Origin: JAHFLQ01 sp964432465
GTDB taxonomy: Bacteria > Patescibacteriota > Minisyncoccia > UBA6257 > WO2-44-18
NCBI GenBank assembly: GCA_964432465.1
Contig: CAYSNI010000070.1
Span: forward strand, 1 to 17,384
Direction of reading: 5' to 3'
DNA: 17,384 nt
Made by a program: the position numbers and the translations under genes. Shown piece after piece: positions 1 through 6,985 of the stretch; the first letter of the stretch is position 1; the number at the start of each line of letters is the position of its first letter. The notes below the pieces were generated by a model, which was not told the DNA's origin, searched no databases, and saw nothing but the letters and a program-made list of their open reading frames with translations.

Positions 1-69
1 GCAATCGAATACGCTGCTAAAGCACTGCGCATGTTTGGTGATCTACCACCGCTCGCAAATGAGGACTAA
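1..69 (+). CDS. 3' end of an unidentified gene (partial)
   Basis: An open frame enters from the left edge and ends at TAA (67-69), giving 22 residues that end in LPPLANED. A strong hairpin terminator follows 7 nt later, which supports a real gene end on this strand. The residues are too few to assign a family. It converges on glpX. Confidence 0.6.
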   Translation, partial: AIEYAAKALRMFGDLPPLANED

Positions 70-76
70 AAATATA

Positions 77-106
77 AATCCCCGACTAAAGTCGGGGATT
101 TTTTTA
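77..106 (+). terminator. Intrinsic terminator of the upstream partial gene
   Basis: A perfect 10-bp stem (77-86 with 91-100, GC core CCCCGAC/GTCGGGG) has a TAAA loop and a run of seven T (99-105). The left side is A-rich, so it may also stop glpX transcription arriving on the minus strand, whose stop codon is at 107. Confidence 0.9.
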
Positions 107-1042
107 TCAGGCAAAATGTTCACTTTTGATCTCCTGCAAAGTTTTCTGTTTGCAGGAAAGCACCAGCGAATGAGTGATAATCTTTTTGGATCGAAAGACC
201 ACACCATCCAAAAGAGGTCCGTTGATCACGCCCGTAGCGGTGAAGGTCGCGTCATCGCCCCTCACCAGTTCATTCGTCCGGAAAACACGGTTAAATTCGG
301 TGACCATATTGAATCCGACCGCTTCAAACCGCGGGAGGTGTTTCTCATCCGGCTTCCAACGGCAGTACATCTCCCCGCCGTAAAAGCGCAGAGCGGCGGC
401 CGCGAGTACGGCCTCCGTACTCCCGCCGACACCCAGCATGAGATCAATCGGCGAATCTCTCCGACATGTGGCGATCGCCATCGCCACATCGCCGTCCGTG
501 AAAAGCTGGACGCGAGCGCCGGCCTGCCGAATCTCACCGATTAGATGCTGGTGCCGCGGACGATCCAAAACCGCCACGGTCACTTCGGAAACACTCTTCT
601 GCAAGGCGGCCGCAACCGCATTGATGTTCTGCTTCACCGAAGCATTGATATCAATCACGTGAGCCGCATCGGGGCCGGTAGCAATCTTTTCCATGTAGGA
701 ATCCACCGCGCCGTACAACATTCCTCGCGGCGCAGTCACCATCACAGAAATCGCATTCGGCCGTCCGTTTGCCACACTGTCAGTACACTCCAGTGGATCC
801 ACAGCGATATCGATTGCCGGACCTTTTTTGGTGCCCAACGACTCGCCGACATAAAGCTCCGGCGCTTCATCCTTCGCGCCTTCGCCGATGACGATCCGGC
901 CATCAAAATCCATCTGGTTGAAATGAGTTCTCATCTCATCCACCGCGGCCTTATCAGCTGCCTTGCCGTCACCCTTGCCAATCCACCGGGCGGCCGCGAT
1001 TGCAGCCTTCTCTGTGGCTCTAACAAACTCAAGCTGGTTCAT
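107..1042 (-). CDS. glpX: Class II fructose-1,6-bisphosphatase (GlpX)
   Basis: Cytosolic metal-dependent phosphatase of the Li-sensitive phosphatase superfamily. It hydrolyses fructose-1,6-bisphosphate to fructose-6-phosphate in gluconeogenesis; some homologues also take sedoheptulose-1,7-bisphosphate. The 311-residue length is a little below the usual 320-335. Visible motifs are IGEGAKDEAPELYVGE (52-67), the metal/phosphate motif DPLECT (82-87), PRH in the LDRPRH segment (162-164), FTDGDVA (181-187) and GGSTEAVLAAAAL (206-218), whose E210 matches the catalytic Glu of E. coli GlpX. The superfamily's conserved Gly in DPxEGT is Cys86 here. The ATG has an AAAGGA ribosome site 8 nt upstream (1051-1056) and a promoter at 1072-1100. 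The gene is visibly GC-richer than typA. Identification is by motif recognition; substrate preference is inferred. Confidence 0.93.
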   Translation of the reverse strand: MNQLEFVRATEKAAIAAARWIGKGDGKAADKAAVDEMRTHFNQMDFDGRIVIGEGAKDEAPELYVGESLGTKKGPAIDIAVDPLECTDSVANGRPNAISVMVTAPRGMLYGAVDSYMEKIATGPDAAHVIDINASVKQNINAVAAALQKSVSEVTVAVLDRPRHQHLIGEIRQAGARVQLFTDGDVAMAIATCRRDSPIDLMLGVGGSTEAVLAAAALRFYGGEMYCRWKPDEKHLPRFEAVGFNMVTEFNRVFRTNELVRGDDATFTATGVINGPLLDGVVFRSKKIITHSLVLSCKQKTLQEIKSEHFA

Positions 1043-1071
1043 CTAACCCATCCTTTCAAATTTCTACCCCC

Positions 1072-1100
1072 AAACTACTGGATTTTTTCTTAAAAGTCAA
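1072..1100 (-). promoter_or_regulatory. Probable sigma70-type promoter of glpX
   Basis: On the minus strand TTGACT (1095-1100) is followed after exactly 17 bp by TAGTTT (1072-1077). The predicted start near 1065 would leave a leader of about 22 nt carrying the AAAGGA ribosome site. Confidence 0.6.
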
Positions 1101-1151
1101 TTATTATATCTTCAGAACTTTTAAGCTTGGTTATGTGTAAAAGGAGGCGCT

Positions 1152-1694
1152 GTGGATTCTCTACGGATTGAGTCGCTTCATCGGGATGACTGGCGACTGT
1201 ACGCCGATATGGTGGCCAAGCTCGTGAAGCAGCTATCTCCAAAAGCGGAAAAAGTAACCGGTCATGATTTTTTTGACGTGGTTGGACAGGATGAAAAAAA
1301 CTTCACTGTTTTTATCATTCGTCACGTTTACGGACCCGAAGAAACTCCTAAGGGCGAATTCATTGGCATGGCCACAGTCTTCTTTCGCCATCTGTTAAGC
1401 GGTTGGGTCGGGGAAATTCACGATGTCGTCGTGGATGAGAAATACTACCGGCAGGGTTACGGACGCCTGCTGACGGCGAAGATCTTTGAATTCACGCAGG
1501 CGCGAGCGACAGAACTCGGAAAGCCGATCAAGCTTTCGCTGACCAGCAAGCCCTCCCGAGAAGCCGCGAATGCTATGTACCTCAGCGAAGGATTCGATCT
1601 GGTGGCTCAGGCTATCATCAGTCACGATCCCTGCTCGGGTGCCAAGATTGTCCAGGGTACTAACCTGTACGCCAAGACGATCGGGCCTCTCTAA
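1152..1694 (+). CDS. GNAT-family N-acetyltransferase
   Basis: A 180-aa single-domain Gcn5-related acetyltransferase, which would move an acetyl group from acetyl-CoA to an unknown amine (small molecule, peptide or protein N-terminus). The signature is motif A: strand IHDVVVDEKYYR leading into the pyrophosphate-binding turn RQGYGR (100-105) and a following helix. Motif B follows as SREAANAMYLSEGF (135-148), typical of the acceptor and CoA side. The start is GTG, fixed by a strong AAGGAGG at 1141-1147, 4 nt upstream. It is divergent from glpX and convergent with typA, so it is probably a single-gene unit. Acceptor specificity cannot be read from the sequence. Confidence 0.88.
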   Translation: MDSLRIESLHRDDWRLYADMVAKLVKQLSPKAEKVTGHDFFDVVGQDEKNFTVFIIRHVYGPEETPKGEFIGMATVFFRHLLSGWVGEIHDVVVDEKYYRQGYGRLLTAKIFEFTQARATELGKPIKLSLTSKPSREAANAMYLSEGFDLVAQAIISHDPCSGAKIVQGTNLYAKTIGPL

Positions 1695-1697
1695 AAC

Positions 1698-1731
1698 AAA
1701 ACCTCTCCGAAGTACTTCGGAGAGGTTTTTA
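1698..1731. terminator. Bidirectional terminator shared by the GNAT gene and typA
   Basis: The 12-bp arms ACCTCTCCGAAG/CTTCGGAGAGGT (1701-1712, 1715-1726) are flanked by A residues on the left and five T on the right. It lies 3 nt after the GNAT stop and 5 nt from the typA stop, so it can end transcripts from both sides. Confidence 0.92.
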
Positions 1732-1736
1732 TTTAT

Positions 1737-3566
1737 CTATCTATTCGCTTCGGCGTCCTTCCTAGCTTTACGAATCTTGGAGCGATCGCTTTCTCTCAAG
1801 AGCATTTTTCGAATACGGATATTTTTCGGCGTAACTTCAACCAACTCCGTATCGCCAATATAATCCAACGCATGCTCAAGACCCATCTCACGCGGCACAT
1901 CCAAACTCTCCTGTACGCCAAAGTTTTTAGTGCGAAAATTAGTCAGCTCTTTAGCTTTGCAAATATTCACTTCAAGATCATCGTCCTTACCAGCCTCGCC
2001 GATCACCATTCCTTCATATACCTCGACACCCGGCCCGATAAAAAGCACACCACGAGGCTGGGCATTTAGTAAGCCGTAGCTGTTAGAGCTGCCGGTTTCA
2101 GAGGCAATCAAAGAGCCATGTGAATTGCTAGTAAGCTCACCTTTAAACGCTTCGTAACCGAGAAAGATGCTGTTCATAATTCCCATACCTCTAGTGTTGG
2201 TTAAGAAATTGTTGCGAATACCAATCAGGCCTCTAGTCGGAATCGCGAAATCCATAAAAGTAGTGCCCCGGTCAACGCGCATATCCTTCATCTGGCCGAG
2301 ACGCTTACCCATCATTTCAATAATCACGCCACTAAACTGCTCTGGCACTTCCACTGACAAAAGCTCCATCGGCTCCATATTTTTACCCTCGATTTCTTTG
2401 TAAATTACCTGTGGTTTGGAAACCTCCAACTCATAGCCTTCACGACGCATACGCTCAATTAAAATAGCCAAATGCAACTCACCACGGCCAGCCACAATCC
2501 AACGATCCGGAGAGCCAGTCTCGGTCAATTTCAAAGCCACGTCCGTCTCAATCTCTTTATTCAGGCGTTCACTTAAGTTACGAGAGGTGCCGTACTGGCC
2601 CTCGCGACCCGCGAACGGAGAGGTGTTCACCGCAAAAGTCATTTTAATTGTCGGCTCATCAATTTTAATAACTGGGAGCGCGACAGGATTTTCCACATCT
2701 GCAATCGTCTCACCGATAGAAATGTCCGGGATACCAGAAACTGCTACGATATCACCCGCCTCTACTTCCTCAACATCTACCTTAGCGAGACCGCTAAACA
2801 CCATAACATTAGTAATCTGAGTTTTTTTAATCACGCCAGCGCGATTAATATGTGCCACCTGCATACCCTTTTTCATTGTGCCGGCGCACAAACGTCCAAT
2901 CGCCAACTTACCTTTATAATTATCATGCGTTAAATTCACCGTAAGCATCTGCAACGGTTTAGAGGCATCAGCGGTCGGCGCCGGAATATATTCAACGATT
3001 TTATCAAACAAAGGCTGAATTGTAGCCATTTTAGAAAGATCAGAATCAAGACCGGCCTTGCCCTGTACTCCAGAAGCGTAAACCACGGGAAAATTCGCCT
3101 GCTCATCACTAGCTCCTAATTCAATAAAAAGATCAAAGGTTTGATTCAGTGCCCACTCCGGACGAGCGCCAGTCTTATCAATTTTATTTATAACTACAAT
3201 CGCTTTATGCCCAGCCTGAATCGCCTTTCTCAAAACGAACTTTGTCTGCGGCATCGGACCTTCTTTCGCGTCGACTACTAAAAGCACACCGTCAACCATG
3301 CTCATAATACGCTCCACTTCACCACCAAAATCAGCATGACCAGGGGTGTCCACAATGTTAATTTTAAAATCTTTATACCTAACCGCCGCGTTCTTTGAGA
3401 GAATTGTGATACCACGCTCTCTTTCCAACTCGTTGGAATCCATAATTAAGTCCTTCTGATCGTCCTGTTTCACTTTAAAATTTTCAGACTGCTTCAAAAG
3501 AGAATCAACCAAGGTAGTTTTACCGTGGTCGACGTGAGCAATAATAGCGATATTACGAAGATTCAT
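1737..3566 (-). CDS. typA: Ribosome-associated GTPase TypA/BipA
   Basis: A translational GTPase that binds the 70S ribosome and acts in 50S assembly and stress or low-temperature adaptation. The 609-residue length is normal for the family. The G motifs are clear: G1 AHVDHGKT (10-17), G2 RGITI (51-55), G3 DTPGH (73-77), G4 NKID (127-130) and a G5-like SGVQG further on. The EF-G-like domains and the BipA C-terminal domain follow, with GRGELHL and TRGLIGIRNNF recognisable. It is transcribed from a very good promoter (3615-3643) with a leader of about 42 nt and no convincing ribosome site: GGGAGG is about 18 nt from the ATG. It lies downstream of tRNA-Arg and tRNA-Pro on the same strand. Confidence 0.97.
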   Translation of the reverse strand: MNLRNIAIIAHVDHGKTTLVDSLLKQSENFKVKQDDQKDLIMDSNELERERGITILSKNAAVRYKDFKINIVDTPGHADFGGEVERIMSMVDGVLLVVDAKEGPMPQTKFVLRKAIQAGHKAIVVINKIDKTGARPEWALNQTFDLFIELGASDEQANFPVVYASGVQGKAGLDSDLSKMATIQPLFDKIVEYIPAPTADASKPLQMLTVNLTHDNYKGKLAIGRLCAGTMKKGMQVAHINRAGVIKKTQITNVMVFSGLAKVDVEEVEAGDIVAVSGIPDISIGETIADVENPVALPVIKIDEPTIKMTFAVNTSPFAGREGQYGTSRNLSERLNKEIETDVALKLTETGSPDRWIVAGRGELHLAILIERMRREGYELEVSKPQVIYKEIEGKNMEPMELLSVEVPEQFSGVIIEMMGKRLGQMKDMRVDRGTTFMDFAIPTRGLIGIRNNFLTNTRGMGIMNSIFLGYEAFKGELTSNSHGSLIASETGSSNSYGLLNAQPRGVLFIGPGVEVYEGMVIGEAGKDDDLEVNICKAKELTNFRTKNFGVQESLDVPREMGLEHALDYIGDTELVEVTPKNIRIRKMLLRESDRSKIRKARKDAEANR

Positions 3567-3614
3567 ATTGAGAAATTAAAACGCCCTCCCGGGCATCTAT
3601 TTTTTAACTGAGTA

Positions 3615-3643
3615 AGTATACTATAAAAATTTATAAAAGTCAA
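3615..3643 (-). promoter_or_regulatory. Sigma70-type promoter of typA
   Basis: TTGACT (3638-3643), a 17-bp A/T-rich spacer and TATACT (3615-3620), all on the minus strand. The -35 element begins 10 bp after the end of tRNA-Arg, so typA has its own start even if tRNA transcripts read through. Confidence 0.85.
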
Positions 3644-3652
3644 CGGCGGCTG

Positions 3653-3724
3653 TGCCCTTGGAGGGAATCGAACCCCCATCAAGACCTTAGAAGAGTCCTG
3701 CTCTATCCATTGAGCTACAAGGGC
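3653..3724 (-). tRNA. tRNA-Arg(UCU)
   Basis: Full cloverleaf: acceptor GCCCTTG/CAAGGGC, D-stem GCTC/GAGC, anticodon loop CTTCTAA with anticodon TCT, a 4-nt variable region and T-loop TTCGATT. Discriminator A. CCA is not encoded (the following bases are CAG). It decodes AGA and AGG. Confidence 0.95.
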
Positions 3725-3766
3725 TATTTAGGGAACCAGAAATCAAACTCGGAGCGTCACGCGTTC

Positions 3767-3840
3767 TGGTCGGGGAGCCGGGAATCGAACCCGGCCTACC
3801 TGTTCCCAAAACAGGCGTACTGCCGATATACTACTCCCCG
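3767..3840 (-). tRNA. tRNA-Pro(UGG), CCA encoded
   Basis: Acceptor CGGGGAG/CTCCCCG, anticodon stem CCTGT/ACAGG around loop TTTGGGA (anticodon TGG), T-arm CCGGG/CCCGG with loop TTCGATT. Discriminator A is followed by a genomic CCA (3767-3769), unlike most other tRNA genes in this window. Its 5' 36 nt recur exactly at 3927-3962. Confidence 0.95.
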
Positions 3841-3847
3841 GCCAGAG

Positions 3848-3923
3848 CGCGCGACTATACTATTGTCCCCTGGGTTTTTATATTATAACTGCATTTGGAG
3901 GAAAACCCGTCGCGCGATCGCGC
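3848..3923. repeat. Nested inverted repeats between tRNA-Pro and its partial copy
   Basis: CGCGCGAC (3848-3855) pairs with GTCGCGCG (3909-3916), and GGGTTTT (3872-3878) pairs with AAAACCC (3902-3908), the right arms being adjacent. A 12-bp perfect palindrome GCGCGATCGCGC lies at 3912-3923, next to the tRNA fragment. The promoter of tRNA-Pro must lie within this stretch on the minus strand; TATAGT at 3854-3859 is a candidate -10. Confidence 0.6.
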
Positions 3924-3926
3924 AAC

Positions 3927-3962
3927 CCCAAAACAGGCGTACTGCCGATATACTACTCCCCG
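3927..3962 (-). pseudogene. Partial tRNA-Pro copy (5' half, 36 nt, exact)
   Basis: Identical over 36 nt to 3805-3840, the 5' end of tRNA-Pro through the anticodon plus one base. Identity stops inside the anticodon loop, so the 3' half (anticodon 3' strand, T-arm, acceptor 3' strand) is missing and the copy cannot fold as a tRNA. It sits 9 nt after the stop of the 198-aa gene in the same orientation, and the copies start 122 bp apart. It could be a recombination scar, a segmental duplication or a remnant attachment site. Confidence 0.9.
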
Positions 3963-3971
3963 AAATTAAGG

Positions 3972-4568
3972 CTAGTCAGAGAAAATTTCGTCAAACTCTT
4001 TCATCTTAGCGTTGAACTTTTTATTCAACTCATTGATCTCCTGAGCCTCATCATTAATTTTATTAATCAATTCACTTACTTTTCCATCAAGATAAGAAAT
4101 ACCCGGACGATTAACTTTCGCCCTTAAAGCCTCGAAAAGCTGGCTTAGGTAACTATTGTAATACAACAGACGACTTACCAAAGCTACTTCCGCAGCTACC
4201 GCCTCCGTGGCAATTTCTCTGCCTCGTGATGGTTTTATACTCGACAGATTCTCAGCCATAGCGGCTAGTTGAGAAGAGAGACGTACTGCCTCGATCTGAC
4301 TCTCATTGTTTATAGCGATTGCTTTAGAAATCGCAGCAAGAGCTTCAGTGGCTTTTCTACGCTCGTCATAATCAGATACTTGTCCCAGTAAAGATAGTGT
4401 GTCGCGGGAAAGATCTACGATCCGTTTAGCAACATCGGCGCCTTTCAGACGCGCGTCAGTAAATGCACTTGGCAAAAAAACACGCGAAGAGAACGTGTAA
4501 TAAATACTGAATATTAGTGCAACGGCGGATAATACCAGTACAAAATGCCTGGGCTTAATATTCTTCAT
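3972..4568 (-). CDS. Membrane-anchored coiled-coil protein, unknown function
   Basis: A 198-aa protein of no recognised family. An N-terminal hydrophobic helix (about 8-27, after basic KNIKPRH) should act as a signal anchor, with the rest probably outside the membrane. The body is almost wholly helical, rich in Ala, Leu and Glu, and the last 45 residues look like a coiled coil (LINKINDEAQEINELNKKF). No catalytic motif or cysteine pair is visible. A weak ribosome site AAGG (4575-4578) precedes the ATG. It lies upstream of the tRNA-Pro and tRNA-Arg genes on the same strand, with no terminator between, so the tRNAs might be partly co-transcribed. Confidence 0.75.
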   Translation of the reverse strand: MKNIKPRHFVLVLSAVALIFSIYYTFSSRVFLPSAFTDARLKGADVAKRIVDLSRDTLSLLGQVSDYDERRKATEALAAISKAIAINNESQIEAVRLSSQLAAMAENLSSIKPSRGREIATEAVAAEVALVSRLLYYNSYLSQLFEALRAKVNRPGISYLDGKVSELINKINDEAQEINELNKKFNAKMKEFDEIFSD

Positions 4569-4697
4569 AAATTACCTTACAAGCCTATCATACGATACGC
4601 TTAAGGTTAGATAATGTTTAACACGATTTATGGAAATTGGAAAGCGCGGAAAGGATGAGCGGGATAGTGAACGACGTTAGAACCTATTTTGCGAAAG

Positions 4698-4712
4698 CCG
4701 AGTTAGACTCGG
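4698..4712 (-). terminator. Weak hairpin after tRNA-Gly
   Basis: A 6-bp stem CCGAGT/ACTCGG with a 3-nt loop sits 2 nt past the tRNA 3' end, followed on the minus strand only by CTTTCG. The poor T-tract makes terminator function uncertain. The stretch 4569-4697 otherwise shows no gene. Confidence 0.35.
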
Positions 4713-4714
4713 TG

Positions 4715-4785
4715 AGCGGGTATGGGGAATCGAACCCCAGTCATTAGCTTGGAAAGCTAAGGTAATGCCATTATACGATACCCGC
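4715..4785 (-). tRNA. tRNA-Gly(UCC)
   Basis: Acceptor GCGGGTA/TACCCGC, anticodon stem TTAGC/GCTAA with loop TTTCCAA (anticodon TCC), T-arm GGGG with loop TTCGATT. Discriminator T. CCA is not encoded. It decodes GGA and GGG. Confidence 0.95.
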
Positions 4786-4801
4786 GCGAGATTATAGTAG
4801 C

Positions 4802-4833
4802 AAATAAAAAGCCTCGACGTAAAGTCGAGGCTT
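4802..4833 (-). terminator. Terminator of the tandem phosphoesterase gene
   Basis: A perfect 10-bp stem AAGCCTCGAC/GTCGAGGCTT (4809-4818, 4824-4833) with a 5-nt loop. The minus-strand T-tract comes from the A-rich 4802-4810. It lies 17 nt after the stop codon of the gene at 4850-6886. Confidence 0.85.
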
Positions 4834-4849
4834 AAGTAAATAATCTCTA

Positions 4850-6886
4850 TTATCGCCACAGCCCAGGAAAGAGCTTGGACAACTCCAGGCTCTGCCGAGA
4901 GACCATTTCATTAGTCAGCTCGGGAGCGAGGACGATCCGAATATCCTCCTTGGCAATTTGGTCAACAGTGTTCAGGCTATACTGCACGCTCGCGGAAAGG
5001 AAATCCCCTTCGGCGTTGAACACCACCTTCACCTTCGCCATTCCAAACTCAACCACCTTGTTGAAATTGTTCTCAAACTTCGTGTCATACAACTGACTCG
5101 CGGTCATGATGCCCAGCATCGTCCGGCCGAAAGCCGAAGTGCAGATTGCCGCCGCTTCGTGGAAGTTAGCCACGCCGACGATTGCGATCTTCCGCAAAGT
5201 CTCGTCCGGATTATCAATGAACGCTTCTCGAAAGAAGTTACAAGTCTGCTGAATACGGGCACCCTTAGCGGCCGTCTTCCCCTGGTGGGGATGTTTCAGG
5301 CCGATCGGAATCCCGTTAATCTTGACGACGCTCATCTCGCCAACGCGGAGCACATGAGCATCCACAATGGCTTTCACGTCTTCAATCTTCAGCTCACACT
5401 TGCGTGACTGCAAGAATGAGAACACTCCAAAAACTAGCTGACTCCTCAGATCGCGCTCAAACAACGCGAGCGAAATGGAGTCTTTACCATGACTGAACCG
5501 AGGTTCGTCATGGTTGCCTTCCTTGAAGGCAAACTTCACCAAGCAACTCTTCACCGCCTCAATGGTACAACGCTTCTCACGAAGCCTTTCCCACCGAGCA
5601 CGGAAGATATCCATGATGATTTTTGACTGCATCAACGCAAGCATAATCTCCTGTTTGTCTGATCCGTTCGCAAACGGCATAAGTTCGCCGTTATTTTCGT
5701 AATTATGTGAAATGCCCTGCTTGGCATCGCCATCCAGGATGATCGCATCCACGTCATCCGCCAGAATCGGCTCGCCTTTAAGGACAGTCCAGTACAACGT
5801 CTTCAGAGAACCGACGTGCCAGCAAGACTTCTGAACGAAGGTTAGCTCCTTAGAGCCCTTAAACAGGTCCTCCAAAGAAACGTTAACCTTATCCACAAGA
5901 TTGCTCGCAATTGCGTAACGATTCTCAGATTTTCTGAAAGTAACAACGCCACTCTTCTCCAATTCCTTGACGGTCTTTTCCACTTTGTCCGCACTCCACG
6001 GATTCCTAACTATGGAGTTGATGCGAAACTCAATGGTGCTCAAACTGGCGCTACTGGGCTGGAGCGCGGCCAAAACCCGATAATGGGCCTTGCTCACGTC
6101 CTTCGGAAGCGCCAACTCTTTCTCGTTAAAGATCATCGACCGATAGTCGATCGGCGTCCAAACGATATCAAAGTAACCGCTTTCCTTTTTAGTAATCGTC
6201 ACCACCGTACAGCTGACCATATTCTCAGCCGACTGCTGCTGGTCAAGCTTATGGTGCGTACCCGTTGCGATACAAGGAATGCCCTTGTAACGCGGGATGA
6301 ACGCGCCCGTGCCCGTGCACCCGACCACAATCAGTGGCGGCGGCGGAGAGGAAGTCTTCAGCGCGAAGCCGTTGATCAGCCTCTGCATCACGCCCGTGAC
6401 GTTCTCATAAAACCAGGAACGATGCCTCGGCACCAGAACCCGCACGTCGCCAAAACCGGCGATCTGCACGGGAATCTTAGTCTCCGGATCATTGAAGAGT
6501 CGGATGTCGCCATTATTCCCACCACGGAGCTTATGCACCGCTTGGAGGATCTCGTACCCGATCGGGAAATCATAAATCTTCTCGGCCACCACGATGTGGT
6601 AGTTAACGTTCTTGATCTTCGGCAGAAAATCGTTGAAAGAGCCCGCCATCTCTTCGATGAAGATCTTGCGGATCTCTGTTTTTGCATCCACATCCTTGAC
6701 GCCCTTTAGGCGACGGCGTAGCTGAACTTCCAGCTCCTTGCCGTTCATAATGTGTCCGGCGATGACTACGAACAACGCCTTGTACTTCTCAGCGACATCC
6801 TTCGTCAGATTCATCAGATACTTCCGGCTGCGCTTCGGGAAGTCCGTTCCCGAAATCGCTACGAAAGAAACAGAGTTGCTTTCCAT
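4850..6886 (-). CDS. Tandem calcineurin-like phosphoesterase domains with central winged helix
   Basis: A 678-aa protein that I read as two metallophosphoesterase folds around a DNA-binding domain. Residues 1-250 look like a degenerate copy: the usual metal motifs appear as SGTDFP (12-17), AGHIMNG (43-49) and VVGCTGTGAFIPRYKG (187-202), where the GHxH site is lost. Residues 264-327 resemble a winged helix. Residues 335-678 are a fuller copy: CWHVGS (355-360, the DxH site with Cys for Asp), LDGD (384-387), GNHD (457-460), HPHQGKTA (532-539) and NFHEA (574-578, the GHxH position). The longer frame starts at 6955, but that ATG is inside the preceding gene's terminator. The ATG at 6886 has AAGGAG 5 nt upstream and is chosen. 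The substrate is unknown; nucleic acid is plausible from the winged helix. It is GC-richer than its neighbours. Confidence 0.72.
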   Translation of the reverse strand: MESNSVSFVAISGTDFPKRSRKYLMNLTKDVAEKYKALFVVIAGHIMNGKELEVQLRRRLKGVKDVDAKTEIRKIFIEEMAGSFNDFLPKIKNVNYHIVVAEKIYDFPIGYEILQAVHKLRGGNNGDIRLFNDPETKIPVQIAGFGDVRVLVPRHRSWFYENVTGVMQRLINGFALKTSSPPPPLIVVGCTGTGAFIPRYKGIPCIATGTHHKLDQQQSAENMVSCTVVTITKKESGYFDIVWTPIDYRSMIFNEKELALPKDVSKAHYRVLAALQPSSASLSTIEFRINSIVRNPWSADKVEKTVKELEKSGVVTFRKSENRYAIASNLVDKVNVSLEDLFKGSKELTFVQKSCWHVGSLKTLYWTVLKGEPILADDVDAIILDGDAKQGISHNYENNGELMPFANGSDKQEIMLALMQSKIIMDIFRARWERLREKRCTIEAVKSCLVKFAFKEGNHDEPRFSHGKDSISLALFERDLRSQLVFGVFSFLQSRKCELKIEDVKAIVDAHVLRVGEMSVVKINGIPIGLKHPHQGKTAAKGARIQQTCNFFREAFIDNPDETLRKIAIVGVANFHEAAAICTSAFGRTMLGIMTASQLYDTKFENNFNKVVEFGMAKVKVVFNAEGDFLSASVQYSLNTVDQIAKEDIRIVLAPELTNEMVSRQSLELSKLFPGLWR

Positions 6887-6932
6887 ACATTCTCCTTTCA
6901 AGTTGCTGCGATCAGTGTGGCAAAAAAGATTC

Positions 6933-6962
6933 AAAAAATCAATGCTTACGTGCATTGATTTT
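6933..6962 (-). terminator. Terminator of the beta-lactamase-like gene
   Basis: A perfect 11-bp stem AAAATCAATGC/GCATTGATTTT with a 6-nt loop, giving six T on the minus strand (6933-6938). It lies 24 nt past the stop at 6986 and separates that gene from the phosphoesterase gene. Confidence 0.88.
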
Positions 6963-6985
6963 ATTTAGACAAATAAGTAATTTCT

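Noticed and set aside
545..1093. 182-aa frame on the + strand opposite glpX
   Set aside because: Antisense shadow of a well-supported gene, His/Arg-rich with no family features.
4677..4859. 60-aa frame across tRNA-Gly and a terminator
   Set aside because: Overlaps a tRNA gene and the terminator stem of the neighbouring gene.
6083..6709. 208-aa frame opposite the phosphoesterase gene
   Set aside because: Arg/His-rich antisense translation with no ribosome site or motif; the minus-strand frame carries the family motifs.
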